37,975 nt of DNA, taken from positions 24,451 through 62,425 of the forward strand of contig NZ_LBMK01000004.1 in assembly GCF_001005295.1 (NCBI RefSeq), read 5' to 3'. Below the pieces are notes generated by a model that saw only the letters and a program-made list of their open reading frames with translations, had not been told where the DNA came from and did no database searches. This document shows positions 16,163 through 23,469 of this stretch, in pieces. The stretch comes from Streptomyces yangpuensis (GTDB lineage Bacteria > Actinomycetota > Actinomycetes > Streptomycetales > Streptomycetaceae). Numbering within the stretch: the stretch's first letter is position 1; every line of letters begins with the position of its first letter. Both the position numbers and the translations under genes were made by a program.

Positions 16163-17404
16163 CTAGAAGGACGTGCCGAAGCCGTCTGCGAAGGAGCCGC
16201 CGCCGGAGGTGTCGGAGGTGCCGGTGGAGCCCTTGCCGCCGGGGCCGCCCTTGCGCAGGGAGTCCAGGTCGGCCTTGATCGTGTCGACGGGGATGGCGAA
16301 GCCGAGGCCGACGCTGCCCGCGGCGGAACCGGCCGAGGCGGGGGAGTAGATCGCGGAGGGCATGCCGACGATCTCGCCGTTCATGTTGAACAGGGCGCCG
16401 CCGGAGTTGCCGGGGTTGAGGGAGGCGTCGGTCTGGAGGGCCTTGTACGAGGTGGTGTTCGAGCCGGTGTCGCCGTTGAACTGCCGGCCGCCGAAGGAGA
16501 AGGGCCAGCTGTCGTCCTGCCGGCGGTTCTGCGGGGCGCTCTGCTCCGACTTGGGCACCTTCACCTCGCGGTTCAGTGCCGAGACGATGCCGCTGGTCAC
16601 GGTGCCGGTGAGGCCGTCGGGGGAGCCGATGGCGACGACCTGGTCGCCGACCTTGACGCTGCCGGAGTCGCCGAGCCTGGCGGGCGCCAGGCCGGACGCG
16701 CCCTGGAGCTTGATCAGGGCCAGGTCCTTGTCGGGGTCGGTGCCGACGATCTTGGCGGGGTACTTCTTGCCGTCGCTCGTCGTCACCTGGATCTCGGTGG
16801 CGCCGTCCACGACGTGGTTGTTCGTGGCGATCTCGCCGTCGGCGGAGAGCACGATGCCGGAGCCGGTGCCCTGCCCGGATCCGGTACGGGTGTCGATGCG
16901 GACGACCGAGGGGCTGACCTGCTCGGCCAGCCCGGAGACGGTGCCGGTGCCGGACTGCGAGACGTTCGTGCCGTTGACCCCGCCGGCGGTGCCGGCCTGC
17001 CGCTCCATCAGCTGCTGGACGGCGGCCGCGGTGCCGCCGCCGACCAGGGCGGCGGCGAGCGCGACGGCGGCCAGCAGGGCGACGGGCCTCTTCGCGCGCG
17101 GGCCGGGGGCGGCATGGGCCGGCCCCTGCGGGAGGCCGCCGCCTTCGCCGCCTTCGCCGCCTGCTCCCGCCGGGACCGTCTCGCCGCGGATGACCGGCGG
17201 CCGGTGCGCCTCGTACCAGCCGGGCGCGGCCGGCGGGTAGGCGGGCGGGGGCGGGTACGCACCCGTCCCGGCTCCGGCTCCGACTCCGGCCTCGTGTGCC
17301 AGCCGGTCACGTCCGCGCTGCCAGTCCTCGCCGAACGGCGCGTGCTGGGGGCGGTGTTCCTGCGGGTACTCGCCTTCGCGGCGGAAGCTCTCGGTCATGA
17401 CCAC
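16163..17404 (-). CDS. Membrane-anchored HtrA-like trypsin-type serine protease without a PDZ domain
   Basis: 413 aa from GTG 17402-17404, chosen because GGGGAG lies 7 nt upstream; the ATG two codons later (17398) is the alternative. A cytoplasmic Pro/Gly/Tyr/His-rich tail of about 100 residues is followed by a single transmembrane helix (about 110-132) and an extracellular trypsin fold. The triad is His in TNNHVVDG (about 196), Asp in DKDLALIKL (about 226) and Ser in NPGNSGGALF (about 332). The protein ends about 50 residues after the protease domain in a Gly/Ser-rich tail ending FGTSF, so the PDZ domain usual in HtrA is absent. It probably acts on envelope proteins. Confidence 0.93.
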   Translation of the reverse strand: MVMTESFRREGEYPQEHRPQHAPFGEDWQRGRDRLAHEAGVGAGAGTGAYPPPPAYPPAAPGWYEAHRPPVIRGETVPAGAGGEGGEGGGLPQGPAHAAPGPRAKRPVALLAAVALAAALVGGGTAAAVQQLMERQAGTAGGVNGTNVSQSGTGTVSGLAEQVSPSVVRIDTRTGSGQGTGSGIVLSADGEIATNNHVVDGATEIQVTTSDGKKYPAKIVGTDPDKDLALIKLQGASGLAPARLGDSGSVKVGDQVVAIGSPDGLTGTVTSGIVSALNREVKVPKSEQSAPQNRRQDDSWPFSFGGRQFNGDTGSNTTSYKALQTDASLNPGNSGGALFNMNGEIVGMPSAIYSPASAGSAAGSVGLGFAIPVDTIKADLDSLRKGGPGGKGSTGTSDTSGGGSFADGFGTSF

Positions 17405-17513
17405 GACTGTGCTCCCCGTTGATGAGAGCTTCCTGAGTCCGGCCTGAGAAGCCCGACAGAACCGCGTATGCCCGATGTAAGGGCGCTTCCCGTTCCCTCC
17501 CCCTTCCGCTATC

Positions 17514-17540
17514 TTGAACGCGTTCAAATGAACGCGTTCA
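17514..17540. promoter_or_regulatory. Two tandem perfect palindromes (operator candidate)
   Basis: TTGAACGCGTTCAA (17514-17527) is directly followed by TGAACGCGTTCA (17529-17540); the 12-bp core repeats with a 14-bp period. They lie between the protease gene and the divergent small membrane-protein gene. A -10-like TATCTT (17510-17515, plus strand) abuts the first palindrome. The first fits the TNNAACNNGTTNNA pattern bound by some TetR regulators such as KstR. The binding protein is unknown. Confidence 0.6.
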
Positions 17541-17561
17541 CATGCTGATCGGGGGATCGTG

Positions 17562-17963
17562 ATGGACGAGGTCGTACGGCGGAAGGTGTCCCGCGTGCCG
17601 TGGCGGCTGGGGGTGACGGCAGCCGCGGTGACGGCCGCCGCGGCGGTGTGGTCGGCGACCGTGGGGACGGGGGACGTGCCGCCCCGCGTATACCTGCCGG
17701 TCCTGTTCGTCGCCGCTCTGCCGCTCCTCGCGCGCCACGCGCCGACGGCCTTCACCTGCGCCTGCCTGCTCACCGGGATGGTCCTGCTGTGGGTGTCGCT
17801 GCTCGGGGCCGCGTTCGGGCTCGGGCCCGTCGTCGCGGCGGCTCTCCTGCTGCTGGCCGCATCGGTCGCCGATCGCGACCACCCCCCGACCGGCTGTTCG
17901 GTGGCGCTGGCCGCGGCGCTGCCGCCGGCGTTCTTCCTGCTGGCCTTCCTCCTCGCCTACTGA
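17562..17963 (+). CDS. Small integral membrane protein of unknown function
   Basis: 133 aa from ATG 17562 (GTG one codon earlier is possible), with GGGGG 6 nt upstream. A short basic N-terminus (RRKVSRVPWR) is followed by four hydrophobic segments, at about 15-35, 43-60, 64-100 (possibly two) and 112-132. I do not recognise the family. It sits alone, divergent from the HtrA-like protease and convergent with the LacI gene 14 bp on. The tandem palindromes just upstream suggest tight repression. Confidence 0.7.
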   Translation: MDEVVRRKVSRVPWRLGVTAAAVTAAAAVWSATVGTGDVPPRVYLPVLFVAALPLLARHAPTAFTCACLLTGMVLLWVSLLGAAFGLGPVVAAALLLLAASVADRDHPPTGCSVALAAALPPAFFLLAFLLAY

Positions 17964-17977
17964 GGCGGCCCGGCTCC

Positions 17978-19000
17978 CTACTTGCAGCCGCAGGAGCGGC
18001 GGATCACCAGGGCCGACGGGAACTGCTTGAGGCGCTCGCGGCGGGAGCCGGCCACGCGCAGGCCGTCGTCCAGCACGAGGTCCACCGCCGCGCGGGCCAT
18101 CGCCGGGCGGTCCGAGGCGATCGTGGTCAGCGGCGGGTCCGTGAGGGCCGCCTCCTTCACGTCGTCGAAGCCCGCCACCGCCAGCTCCCCGGGCACGTCG
18201 ATGCGCAGCTCGCGCGCGGCGCGCAGCACACCGATCGCCTGGTCGTCCGTGGCGCAGAAGACGGCCGTGGGCCGGTCGGGCCGCGCCAGGACCTCCAGGG
18301 CGACCGTGTACGCGTCGTAGCGGTTGTACGGGGCCTCGATGAGCCGGCCCTCGACCGAGCGGCCGGCCTCCAGCATGGCCCGGCGCCAGCCCTCGACGTG
18401 GTCGGCGACCGGGTCGCCGACCGACGGGGTGTTCTCGATGCCGCCGATGCAGGCGACGTACTCGTGTCCGTGCTCCAGCAGGTGCCGGGTGGCGAGCTGG
18501 GCGCCGCCGATGTCGTCCGTGACGACCGCGACGTCGTCGATCGCCTCCGGGCGCTCGTGCAGCAGCACCACGCGGGCGTCCCAGGCCTCGATCTCGCTGG
18601 CGGCCTGCTCGCTCATGCCCTGGCTGACCAGGATCAGCCCGGACACCCGCATCCCGAGGAAGGCCCGCAGGTAGTGGACCTCGCGCTCGGTGCGGTAGTC
18701 GGAGTTCCCGACCAGGACCATCTTTCCGCGCTCGGCGGCGGCCTGCTCGACCGCGTGTGCCATCTCCGCGAAGAACGGCTGGCGGGCATCGGGGACGATC
18801 ATGCCTATGAGGTCGGTGCGCCGCGACGCCATCGCCTGGGCGACCCGGTCCGGGCGGTAGCCCAGGTCCTTGATCGCGGCGAGGACACGCTCGCGCGTGG
18901 CCGGGGCGACCGGCCGGGGTCCGTTGTTGATGACGTAGCTCACGACGGCGGTAGAAGTACCCGCAAGTCGCGCTACGTCATCCCGCGTCACCTTGGCCAC
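17978..19000 (-). CDS. LacI/GalR-family transcriptional regulator
   Basis: 340 aa. The N-terminal HTH is typical (MAKVTRDDVARLAGTSTAVVSYVIN, with hinge helix near residues 50-58), followed by a periplasmic-binding-protein-like sugar domain (about 60-335) beginning LIGMIVPDARQPFFAEMAHAV. It ends in CGCK, with two Cys in the last four residues. The GTG start lies 7 nt after a -10-like TAGACT (19008-19013, minus strand), so the mRNA is probably leaderless. No sugar transporter or hydrolase is adjacent, so its regulon must lie elsewhere. It is 70 bp downstream of glnR on the same strand. Confidence 0.93.
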   Translation of the reverse strand: MAKVTRDDVARLAGTSTAVVSYVINNGPRPVAPATRERVLAAIKDLGYRPDRVAQAMASRRTDLIGMIVPDARQPFFAEMAHAVEQAAAERGKMVLVGNSDYRTEREVHYLRAFLGMRVSGLILVSQGMSEQAASEIEAWDARVVLLHERPEAIDDVAVVTDDIGGAQLATRHLLEHGHEYVACIGGIENTPSVGDPVADHVEGWRRAMLEAGRSVEGRLIEAPYNRYDAYTVALEVLARPDRPTAVFCATDDQAIGVLRAARELRIDVPGELAVAGFDDVKEAALTDPPLTTIASDRPAMARAAVDLVLDDGLRVAGSRRERLKQFPSALVIRRSCGCK

Positions 19001-19070
19001 GCGCGGAAGTCTACGCGGGGTGACCTACCTCTGGGCAGGGCGTCCTGAAGACCGGACGATCATCCGGCCT

Positions 19071-19853
19071 TTAGGCCGACCGGGTGGTGGCCCCGGAAGC
19101 CTGTACGGAATCCTCCGCGGCCGCCTCCGCGGCGACCTGGGCCGCCGCCTGGGCCGCGGCCTCGGCGGCCGCCCGCTCGACCTTCTCCGGCGTGACGAAG
19201 CGGTAGCCGACGTTGCGGACCGTACCGATCAGGGACTCGTGCTCGGGGCCGAGTTTCGCGCGCAGCCGCCGTACGTGCACGTCGACCGTCCGGGTGCCGC
19301 CGAAGTAGTCGTAGCCCCAGACCTCCTGCAGCAGCTGGGCACGGGTGAAGACGCGGCCCGGGTGCTGCGCGAGGTACTTCAGGAGCTCGAACTCCTTGAA
19401 GGTGAGATCCAGCACCCGCCCCTTGAGCTTGGCGGAGTACGTGGCCTCGTCCACCGACAGGTCGCCGTTGCGGATCTCCATGGGGGAGTCGTCCGAGCCG
19501 AGCTGCTGGCGGCCCGTGGCCAGCCGCAGGCGCGCCTCGACCTCGGCGGGACCGGCGGTGTCCAGGAGGACGTCGTCGATGCCCCAGTCGGCGGTGACGG
19601 CCGCCAGGCCGCCCTCGGTGACGACGAGGATCAGCGGACAGCCGGGGCCGGTGGAACGCAGCAGCTGGCACAGCGACCGGACCTGCGGCAGGTCGCGGCG
19701 GCCGTCGACGAGGATGACGTCGGCGCCCGGGGTGTCCACGAGGGCCGGGCCCTCGGCCGGCGCCACCCGGACGTTGTGCAGCAGCAGGCCGAGTGCGGGC
19801 AGCACTTCGGTGGACGGCTGCAGCGCGTTGGTGAGCAGCAGGAGCGAGCTCAT
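19071..19853 (-). CDS. glnR: GlnR, global nitrogen regulator (orphan OmpR-family)
   Basis: 260 aa from ATG 19851-19853; the frame is open for 110 codons more but that part is leader sequence. The receiver-like domain has Asp50 (VILVDGRRD) but lacks the acidic pair and the conserved Lys, as in GlnR, which works as a phosphorylation-independent dimer. The winged-helix domain (about 135-225) reads LTFKEFELLKYLAQHPGRVF and VDVHVRRLRAKLG. GlnR controls ammonium assimilation genes such as glnA, glnII, amtB and nir. The tail of about 35 residues is Ala/Glu-rich. No partner kinase is adjacent, consistent with an orphan regulator. Confidence 0.95.
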   Translation of the reverse strand: MSSLLLLTNALQPSTEVLPALGLLLHNVRVAPAEGPALVDTPGADVILVDGRRDLPQVRSLCQLLRSTGPGCPLILVVTEGGLAAVTADWGIDDVLLDTAGPAEVEARLRLATGRQQLGSDDSPMEIRNGDLSVDEATYSAKLKGRVLDLTFKEFELLKYLAQHPGRVFTRAQLLQEVWGYDYFGGTRTVDVHVRRLRAKLGPEHESLIGTVRNVGYRFVTPEKVERAAAEAAAQAAAQVAAEAAAEDSVQASGATTRSA

Positions 19854-20326
19854 GACCGACCACCTGCCCGGGCCGGACGGTGGTGCACGGTTCGCTGGTC
19901 CATCACGTCGGTTCCTCCTCGGTCCCGTCGAGGACGTGCGCGGTACTGCTTCGTACGTGTCGCCTGGTGCCCTCGCGGCCCCGCGCCCCGGGGGTTCCGC
20001 TCGGTCACCACTGTTCTCGGTTCGTTCAACGTGCTGAAAGCACAAAAGGACCCGGGGGCCACATTGCCCGGATCCTCTCGCCAAGCAGAATAGCCCACTC
20101 GCTGATTCCCGGCAGGGACTCTCCTGCATCGTCTGCTGTGGTTCCTGCCACGCGCCTGCCACGTTCCCGCCCTGCGTATGCACCGTTTTTCACCGGATCG
20201 GGGGCAGGCGGTACGGAGGGGCCCGCCCGACCGGGCGCACACCCGGCGCGTCGGGGCACGCCGGGGGCGGCGGCGGGAGGGGCCATCATGGAGGCCGACG
20301 GTAGAGAGCCGACGATAGGAGCTGCA
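19854..20326 (-). promoter_or_regulatory. Divergent region with glnR promoter and long leader
   Basis: In this 473-bp gap a -10-like TATTCT lies on the minus strand at 20087-20092, with CTGCCG as a plausible -35 about 17 nt before it. If used, glnR has an mRNA leader of about 225 nt. The leader has no obvious riboswitch that I recognise. On the plus strand the region before 20327 is GC-rich, and I see no gene or clear promoter in it. Confidence 0.45.
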
Positions 20327-20581
20327 GTGGCAACCGGAACCATCCGCTACTGGGCGGCGGCCAAGGCCGCGGCCGGGACTGCGGAGGAGCCGTACTCGGC
20401 GCGGACACTGGCCGAGGCGCTCGACGGCGTGCGGGAACGCCACCCCGGGGAGCTGACCCGGGTCCTGCTGCGCTGCTCCTTCCTCGTGAACGAAGAACCT
20501 GTGGGCAAGCGCCCGCACGATTCCGTTCCGCTGACCGAGGGGGGCACCGTCGAGGTGCTCCCGCCGTTCGCGGGCGGGTGA
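20327..20581 (+). CDS. MoaD/ThiS-family sulfur-carrier protein
   Basis: 84 aa from GTG 20327, chosen for AGGAG 5 nt upstream; an ATG at 20288 lacks one. It has the beta-grasp fold pattern, IRYWAAAKAAAGTAEEPY at the start, and the terminal VEVLPPFAGG ending in Gly-Gly, the residues adenylated and thiocarboxylated in MoaD and ThiS. It therefore probably carries sulfur to a molybdopterin- or thiazole-type acceptor, or another. No MoaE, ThiG or E1 enzyme is next to it, so the acceptor is unknown. The next gene starts 10 nt after its stop. Confidence 0.85.
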   Translation: MATGTIRYWAAAKAAAGTAEEPYSARTLAEALDGVRERHPGELTRVLLRCSFLVNEEPVGKRPHDSVPLTEGGTVEVLPPFAGG

Positions 20582-20591
20582 GCGGGAGCCG

Positions 20592-22265
20592 ATGAGCACG
20601 CCTGACGAACAGCAGCAGCAACCGCAGCCGCAGCCGCAGCAGCAGCCGCAGGACCCGTACGGGACCCAGACCTGGCAGGCCGACACGTGGGACACCGGCT
20701 ACCAGCCGGTGCATCCGCCGCTCGGCGCGGTGCCCGGGCAGCCGGTCGCGCCCGAGGGCTGGTTCCGCGACGAGGCCGCGGCCCCGGCTCCGGCCGGCGG
20801 TACGGGAGTGCCGTGGCCGGACGGCTCCGCCGCCGGGCCGGGCGCGGGGGCCGTGCCCGGCCCGGCCGAGGCCTACCCGTCGTACCCGGGCCAGGGGCAG
20901 AGCCAGGCCGGGGGACCGGCCTGGGGTGCGCCGCTCGCGCAGGGTCCGGGCACCGGCCCCGAGCGGCAGGCAGCGGCTCCGGAGGGCTGGTTCCGGGACG
21001 AGGCCCCGGTCCAGGCGCCCGCCCCGGCCCAGGACTGGTCCCAGGGCGGCCAGGGGCTGCCCGCCGCTGCCGCCGCCGAGCAGACGGCGTACCTCCCGCC
21101 GTTCCCCGGTCCCGCGCAGGGGCAGGGCATCGCCGCGGAGCAGACCGCCTACCTCCCGCCCTACCCCGGCCCCGAGCAGCAGGCCGTGGCTCCGGAGGGC
21201 TGGTTCCGGGACGAGGCCCCGGTCCAGGCGCCCACGCCGGCCCAGGACCGGTCCCAGGGCGGCCAGGGGCTGCCCGCCGCTGCCGCCGCCGAGCAGACCG
21301 CGTACCTCCCGCCGTTCCCCGGTCCCGGGCAGGGGCAGCAGCAGGGCGCCGCCGAGCAGACGGCGTACCTGCCGCCGTTCCCCGGCCCCGAGCAGCAGCA
21401 GGAGCCCCAGATGTCCGCCGCCGCAGCCGCGGCCCCGGCCGGGGCCGCCGCCGGGGTGCAGGAGGTCACGGACTGGTCCCCGCCCACCCTCGGCGGGAAC
21501 ACCGTGCGCGCCGTGGACCCGGCCCAGGCCCGCGCCGAAGGCCGGTCGCCGATCATCGACCCCGGCCCGCAGCCGGCCATACTGACCGCCGCCCTCGGGC
21601 TGCTGCTCGCCCTCGCCGCCGTCCTCGGGCAGTTCGCGCTGCTCGTGCCGCTGATCGCCCTCCAGGGCCTCACCGCCGCCGGCTGGTTCCGCCTCAACGG
21701 CATGTGGCCGGCCCGGCAGGGCATCGCCCTCGCCTTCGCCGGAGCCCTGGCCGCCGACGCGGCCGTGCTCGCGGTCGAGGACACGTACGGCGCCGGCGCG
21801 ATCGTCGGCACCCTCGGTGCCTGGGTGCTGCTGACCCTCGTCCTGCAGCTTCGCAGCCAGGCCGACCCCGACGAGCGGATGTACGGGCTGATGGCCTCGG
21901 TGGCCTCGGCCGCCCTCGCCATCATCTGCGCCGGCTACCTGGCCGCCGACACCGCCGCCGTCACGGTCGGCGCCGCCGCCGTGGCGGTCGCCGTCTTCGT
22001 CCGCGCGCTGCCGCTGCCCACCGCCACCTCGGTCGGCGTCTCGCTGGCCGCTGCCGCCGGTGCGGGCGTCGCGGTCGGCGGGCTCACCTCCGTCGGGGTC
22101 GGCGGGGCGCTGCTCGGCCTGGTCGCAGGGGTGTGCGCGCTGACCGGGCTGCGCGTGGCGGCGTACGACTACCCGTCGAAGTTCGTGCACATGACGGCCG
22201 GTGTCGCGCTGCCGCTGGCGGCCGCCGCCCCCGCCGTGTACCTGATCGGCCGGGTGGTGGGCTGA
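20592..22265 (+). CDS. Repeat-rich membrane protein (cytoplasmic Pro/Gln domain plus polytopic C-terminus)
   Basis: 557 aa from ATG with GGGAG 5-6 nt upstream. Residues 1 to about 325 are low-complexity: a Gln/Pro start, then APEGWFRDEA three times and EQTAYLPPFPGP-like units four times. Residues about 330-557 hold seven to nine transmembrane helices with Ala/Val/Leu/Gly-rich composition and a DYPSKFVHMTAG loop before the last. No enzymatic motif is recognised. The repeats resemble short tyrosine-containing interaction motifs of Streptomyces membrane proteins. The gene closely follows the MoaD-like gene and precedes a lipid-binding protein. Part of the repeat domain is a recent duplication (20976-21401). 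Confidence 0.8.
   Translation: MSTPDEQQQQPQPQPQQQPQDPYGTQTWQADTWDTGYQPVHPPLGAVPGQPVAPEGWFRDEAAAPAPAGGTGVPWPDGSAAGPGAGAVPGPAEAYPSYPGQGQSQAGGPAWGAPLAQGPGTGPERQAAAPEGWFRDEAPVQAPAPAQDWSQGGQGLPAAAAAEQTAYLPPFPGPAQGQGIAAEQTAYLPPYPGPEQQAVAPEGWFRDEAPVQAPTPAQDRSQGGQGLPAAAAAEQTAYLPPFPGPGQGQQQGAAEQTAYLPPFPGPEQQQEPQMSAAAAAAPAGAAAGVQEVTDWSPPTLGGNTVRAVDPAQARAEGRSPIIDPGPQPAILTAALGLLLALAAVLGQFALLVPLIALQGLTAAGWFRLNGMWPARQGIALAFAGALAADAAVLAVEDTYGAGAIVGTLGAWVLLTLVLQLRSQADPDERMYGLMASVASAALAIICAGYLAADTAAVTVGAAAVAVAVFVRALPLPTATSVGVSLAAAAGAGVAVGGLTSVGVGGALLGLVAGVCALTGLRVAAYDYPSKFVHMTAGVALPLAAAAPAVYLIGRVVG
20976..21401 (+). repeat. 213-bp in-frame tandem duplication
   Basis: Bases from 20976 and from 21189 match with about five differences over the first 155 positions. 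A 3-nt insertion and weaker similarity follow. The unit encodes 71 residues, so the frame is kept. It explains the second and third APEGWFRDEA blocks of the surrounding protein. Confidence 0.85.
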
Positions 22266-22329
22266 TCCCTGTCCGACGCGGAGCATGGTCCACTAGAACG
22301 CACGTACCGATATCTAGGGGGAGAGGCGC

Positions 22330-23046
22330 GTGCGCGTTCTGCGTGTCGTTGTGATCGTCGGAGTGGTGCTGGCGGCCCTGTTCGCCGGAGTGGACCGGTG
22401 GGCGGTCGGCTATGCCGAGAACCGGCTGGCCGAGCGCATACAGGCGCGCCAGGGGCTGGCCGGCACCGCCCAGGTGGACATCCACGGATTCCCCTTCCTC
22501 ACCCAGGCGCTCAGCCACGATCTGGACCGGGTGGACCTCGGGCTCCGGGGCGTCGAGGTCATGGCGGACGGCCGCAAGACGCGGCTCGCGGAGCTCGACG
22601 CCAGCTTCCACGGGGTGAAGCTGAACGACGACTACAACGGCGGCACGGCCGAGCGGGCCACGGGCAGTGCGCTCATCACCTACGCCGACCTGACCGCGGC
22701 CTCGCAGACCGGCGCGACCCTCTCCTACGGCGGAGCCCCCGGCAAGGTGAAGGTCACGGCGTCGGTGGACATCATCGGCAGGACGCTCTCGCGCAGTGTC
22801 ATCTCCACGATCACGCTCGTGGACGCACCGGGCTCCAAGGGCGGCAAGATCGTCCGGGTGCACGCCGAGGAGGTGCCGGGCGAGGGCATCCCCGGGCTGG
22901 AGCGCCAGGTGCGCAAGCGGACCGACTTTGACCGCGACCTCGGCACCGGGCTCCCGGCCGGGCTCCAGCTCTCCGCTCTGACCTCGGACGAGGCCGGTGT
23001 GCACCTCACGCTGGGCGGCACGAACGTGCAGATGGCCGGATCGTGA
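22330..23046 (+). CDS. DUF2993/LmeA-family phospholipid-binding protein
   Basis: 238 aa from GTG with GGGGGAGAGG about 5 nt upstream. One N-terminal hydrophobic segment (about 4-20) acts as signal or anchor. The rest matches the DUF2993 pattern: NRLAERIQARQGL, the conserved HGFPFLTQAL, LDRVDLGLRGVEV, and a beta-rich body. Mycobacterial LmeA of this family binds phosphoinositides and supports lipomannan elongation. Streptomyces proteins of the family are uncharacterised, and extracytoplasmic lipid binding is the inference. Confidence 0.85.
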   Translation: MRVLRVVVIVGVVLAALFAGVDRWAVGYAENRLAERIQARQGLAGTAQVDIHGFPFLTQALSHDLDRVDLGLRGVEVMADGRKTRLAELDASFHGVKLNDDYNGGTAERATGSALITYADLTAASQTGATLSYGGAPGKVKVTASVDIIGRTLSRSVISTITLVDAPGSKGGKIVRVHAEEVPGEGIPGLERQVRKRTDFDRDLGTGLPAGLQLSALTSDEAGVHLTLGGTNVQMAGS

Positions 23047-23169
23047 GACAAGGCGGTCCGATCCGCAGAAGGACGGGCCGCGCGGCGGGCCCGGGAGCCG
23101 CCGGGGCGCCCGGGAAAGCCAATCCGATCCCAGTATTCGGACGATCCTGTCTCGGAATATGACACACCG

Positions 23170-23199
23170 GTGACAGGGCGGCTGATTCGTCCCTACGAT
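23170..23199 (+). promoter_or_regulatory. Promoter of the leader peptide and sulfur genes
   Basis: GTGACA (23170-23175) is spaced 18 nt from TACGAT (23194-23199). Transcription would start at about 23206-23208, on the ATG of the leader peptide. A CCTGTC...GACAGG inverted repeat (about 23145-23177) overlaps the -35 and could be an operator. Confidence 0.65.
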
Positions 23200-23207
23200 C
23201 CATGGCT

Positions 23208-23291
23208 ATGAAGCATCAGCAGGCGGACCTCACGAAGCGACGGGCAGTAGACCTGTGTCGCGTCGCCGCCATGCTCTGTCGATCCATGTGA
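23208..23291 (+). CDS. Cys-Arg leader peptide upstream of sulfurtransferase operon
   Basis: 27 codons: starts MKHQQADLTKRR and contains VDLCRVAAMLCR, with Cys-Arg at codons 17-18 and 24-25, and ends with TGA at 23289-23291. An in-frame ATG two codons earlier (23202) is possible but lies upstream of the expected transcript start. The (V)DLCRVA...LCR pattern matches short actinobacterial leader peptides before cysteine and sulfur genes. In mycobacteria, cysteine-rich leaderless ORFs act as cysteine-responsive attenuators. Ribosome stalling at the Cys codons when cysteine is scarce is the inferred mechanism. About 180 nt of untranslated leader follow before the next gene. Confidence 0.75.
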   Translation: MKHQQADLTKRRAVDLCRVAAMLCRSM

Positions 23292-23469
23292 CGTGTGAGC
23301 GCATCCGCTCCATCAGCCGGACGACGGCCCCGACAGGCCCTTCCCGCGTGACCGCACCTGCCTCCTGATCCCTGACGCCTCCCCGCGCAGGAAATCGAGC
23401 GCACCCGCAGGCACGCAGCACAGCGCAACCCGCACCGCCCCGCCGCACACTGCCCCGGAGGAGAACACC

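Noticed and set aside
17514..17540. Assigning the tandem palindromes to KstR or to the adjacent LacI protein
   Set aside because: The pattern fits TNNAACNNGTTNNA, but no sterol genes are near and the motif lacks the central CG of typical LacI operators. The regulator is left open.
19854..20183. 110-residue N-terminal extension of GlnR
   Set aside because: The receiver fold begins at the ATG at 19853; the extension contains the likely mRNA leader.
20592..21420. CRISPR-like or satellite repeat
   Set aside because: The repetition is coding, in frame and Pro/Gln-rich; there are no regular spacers.
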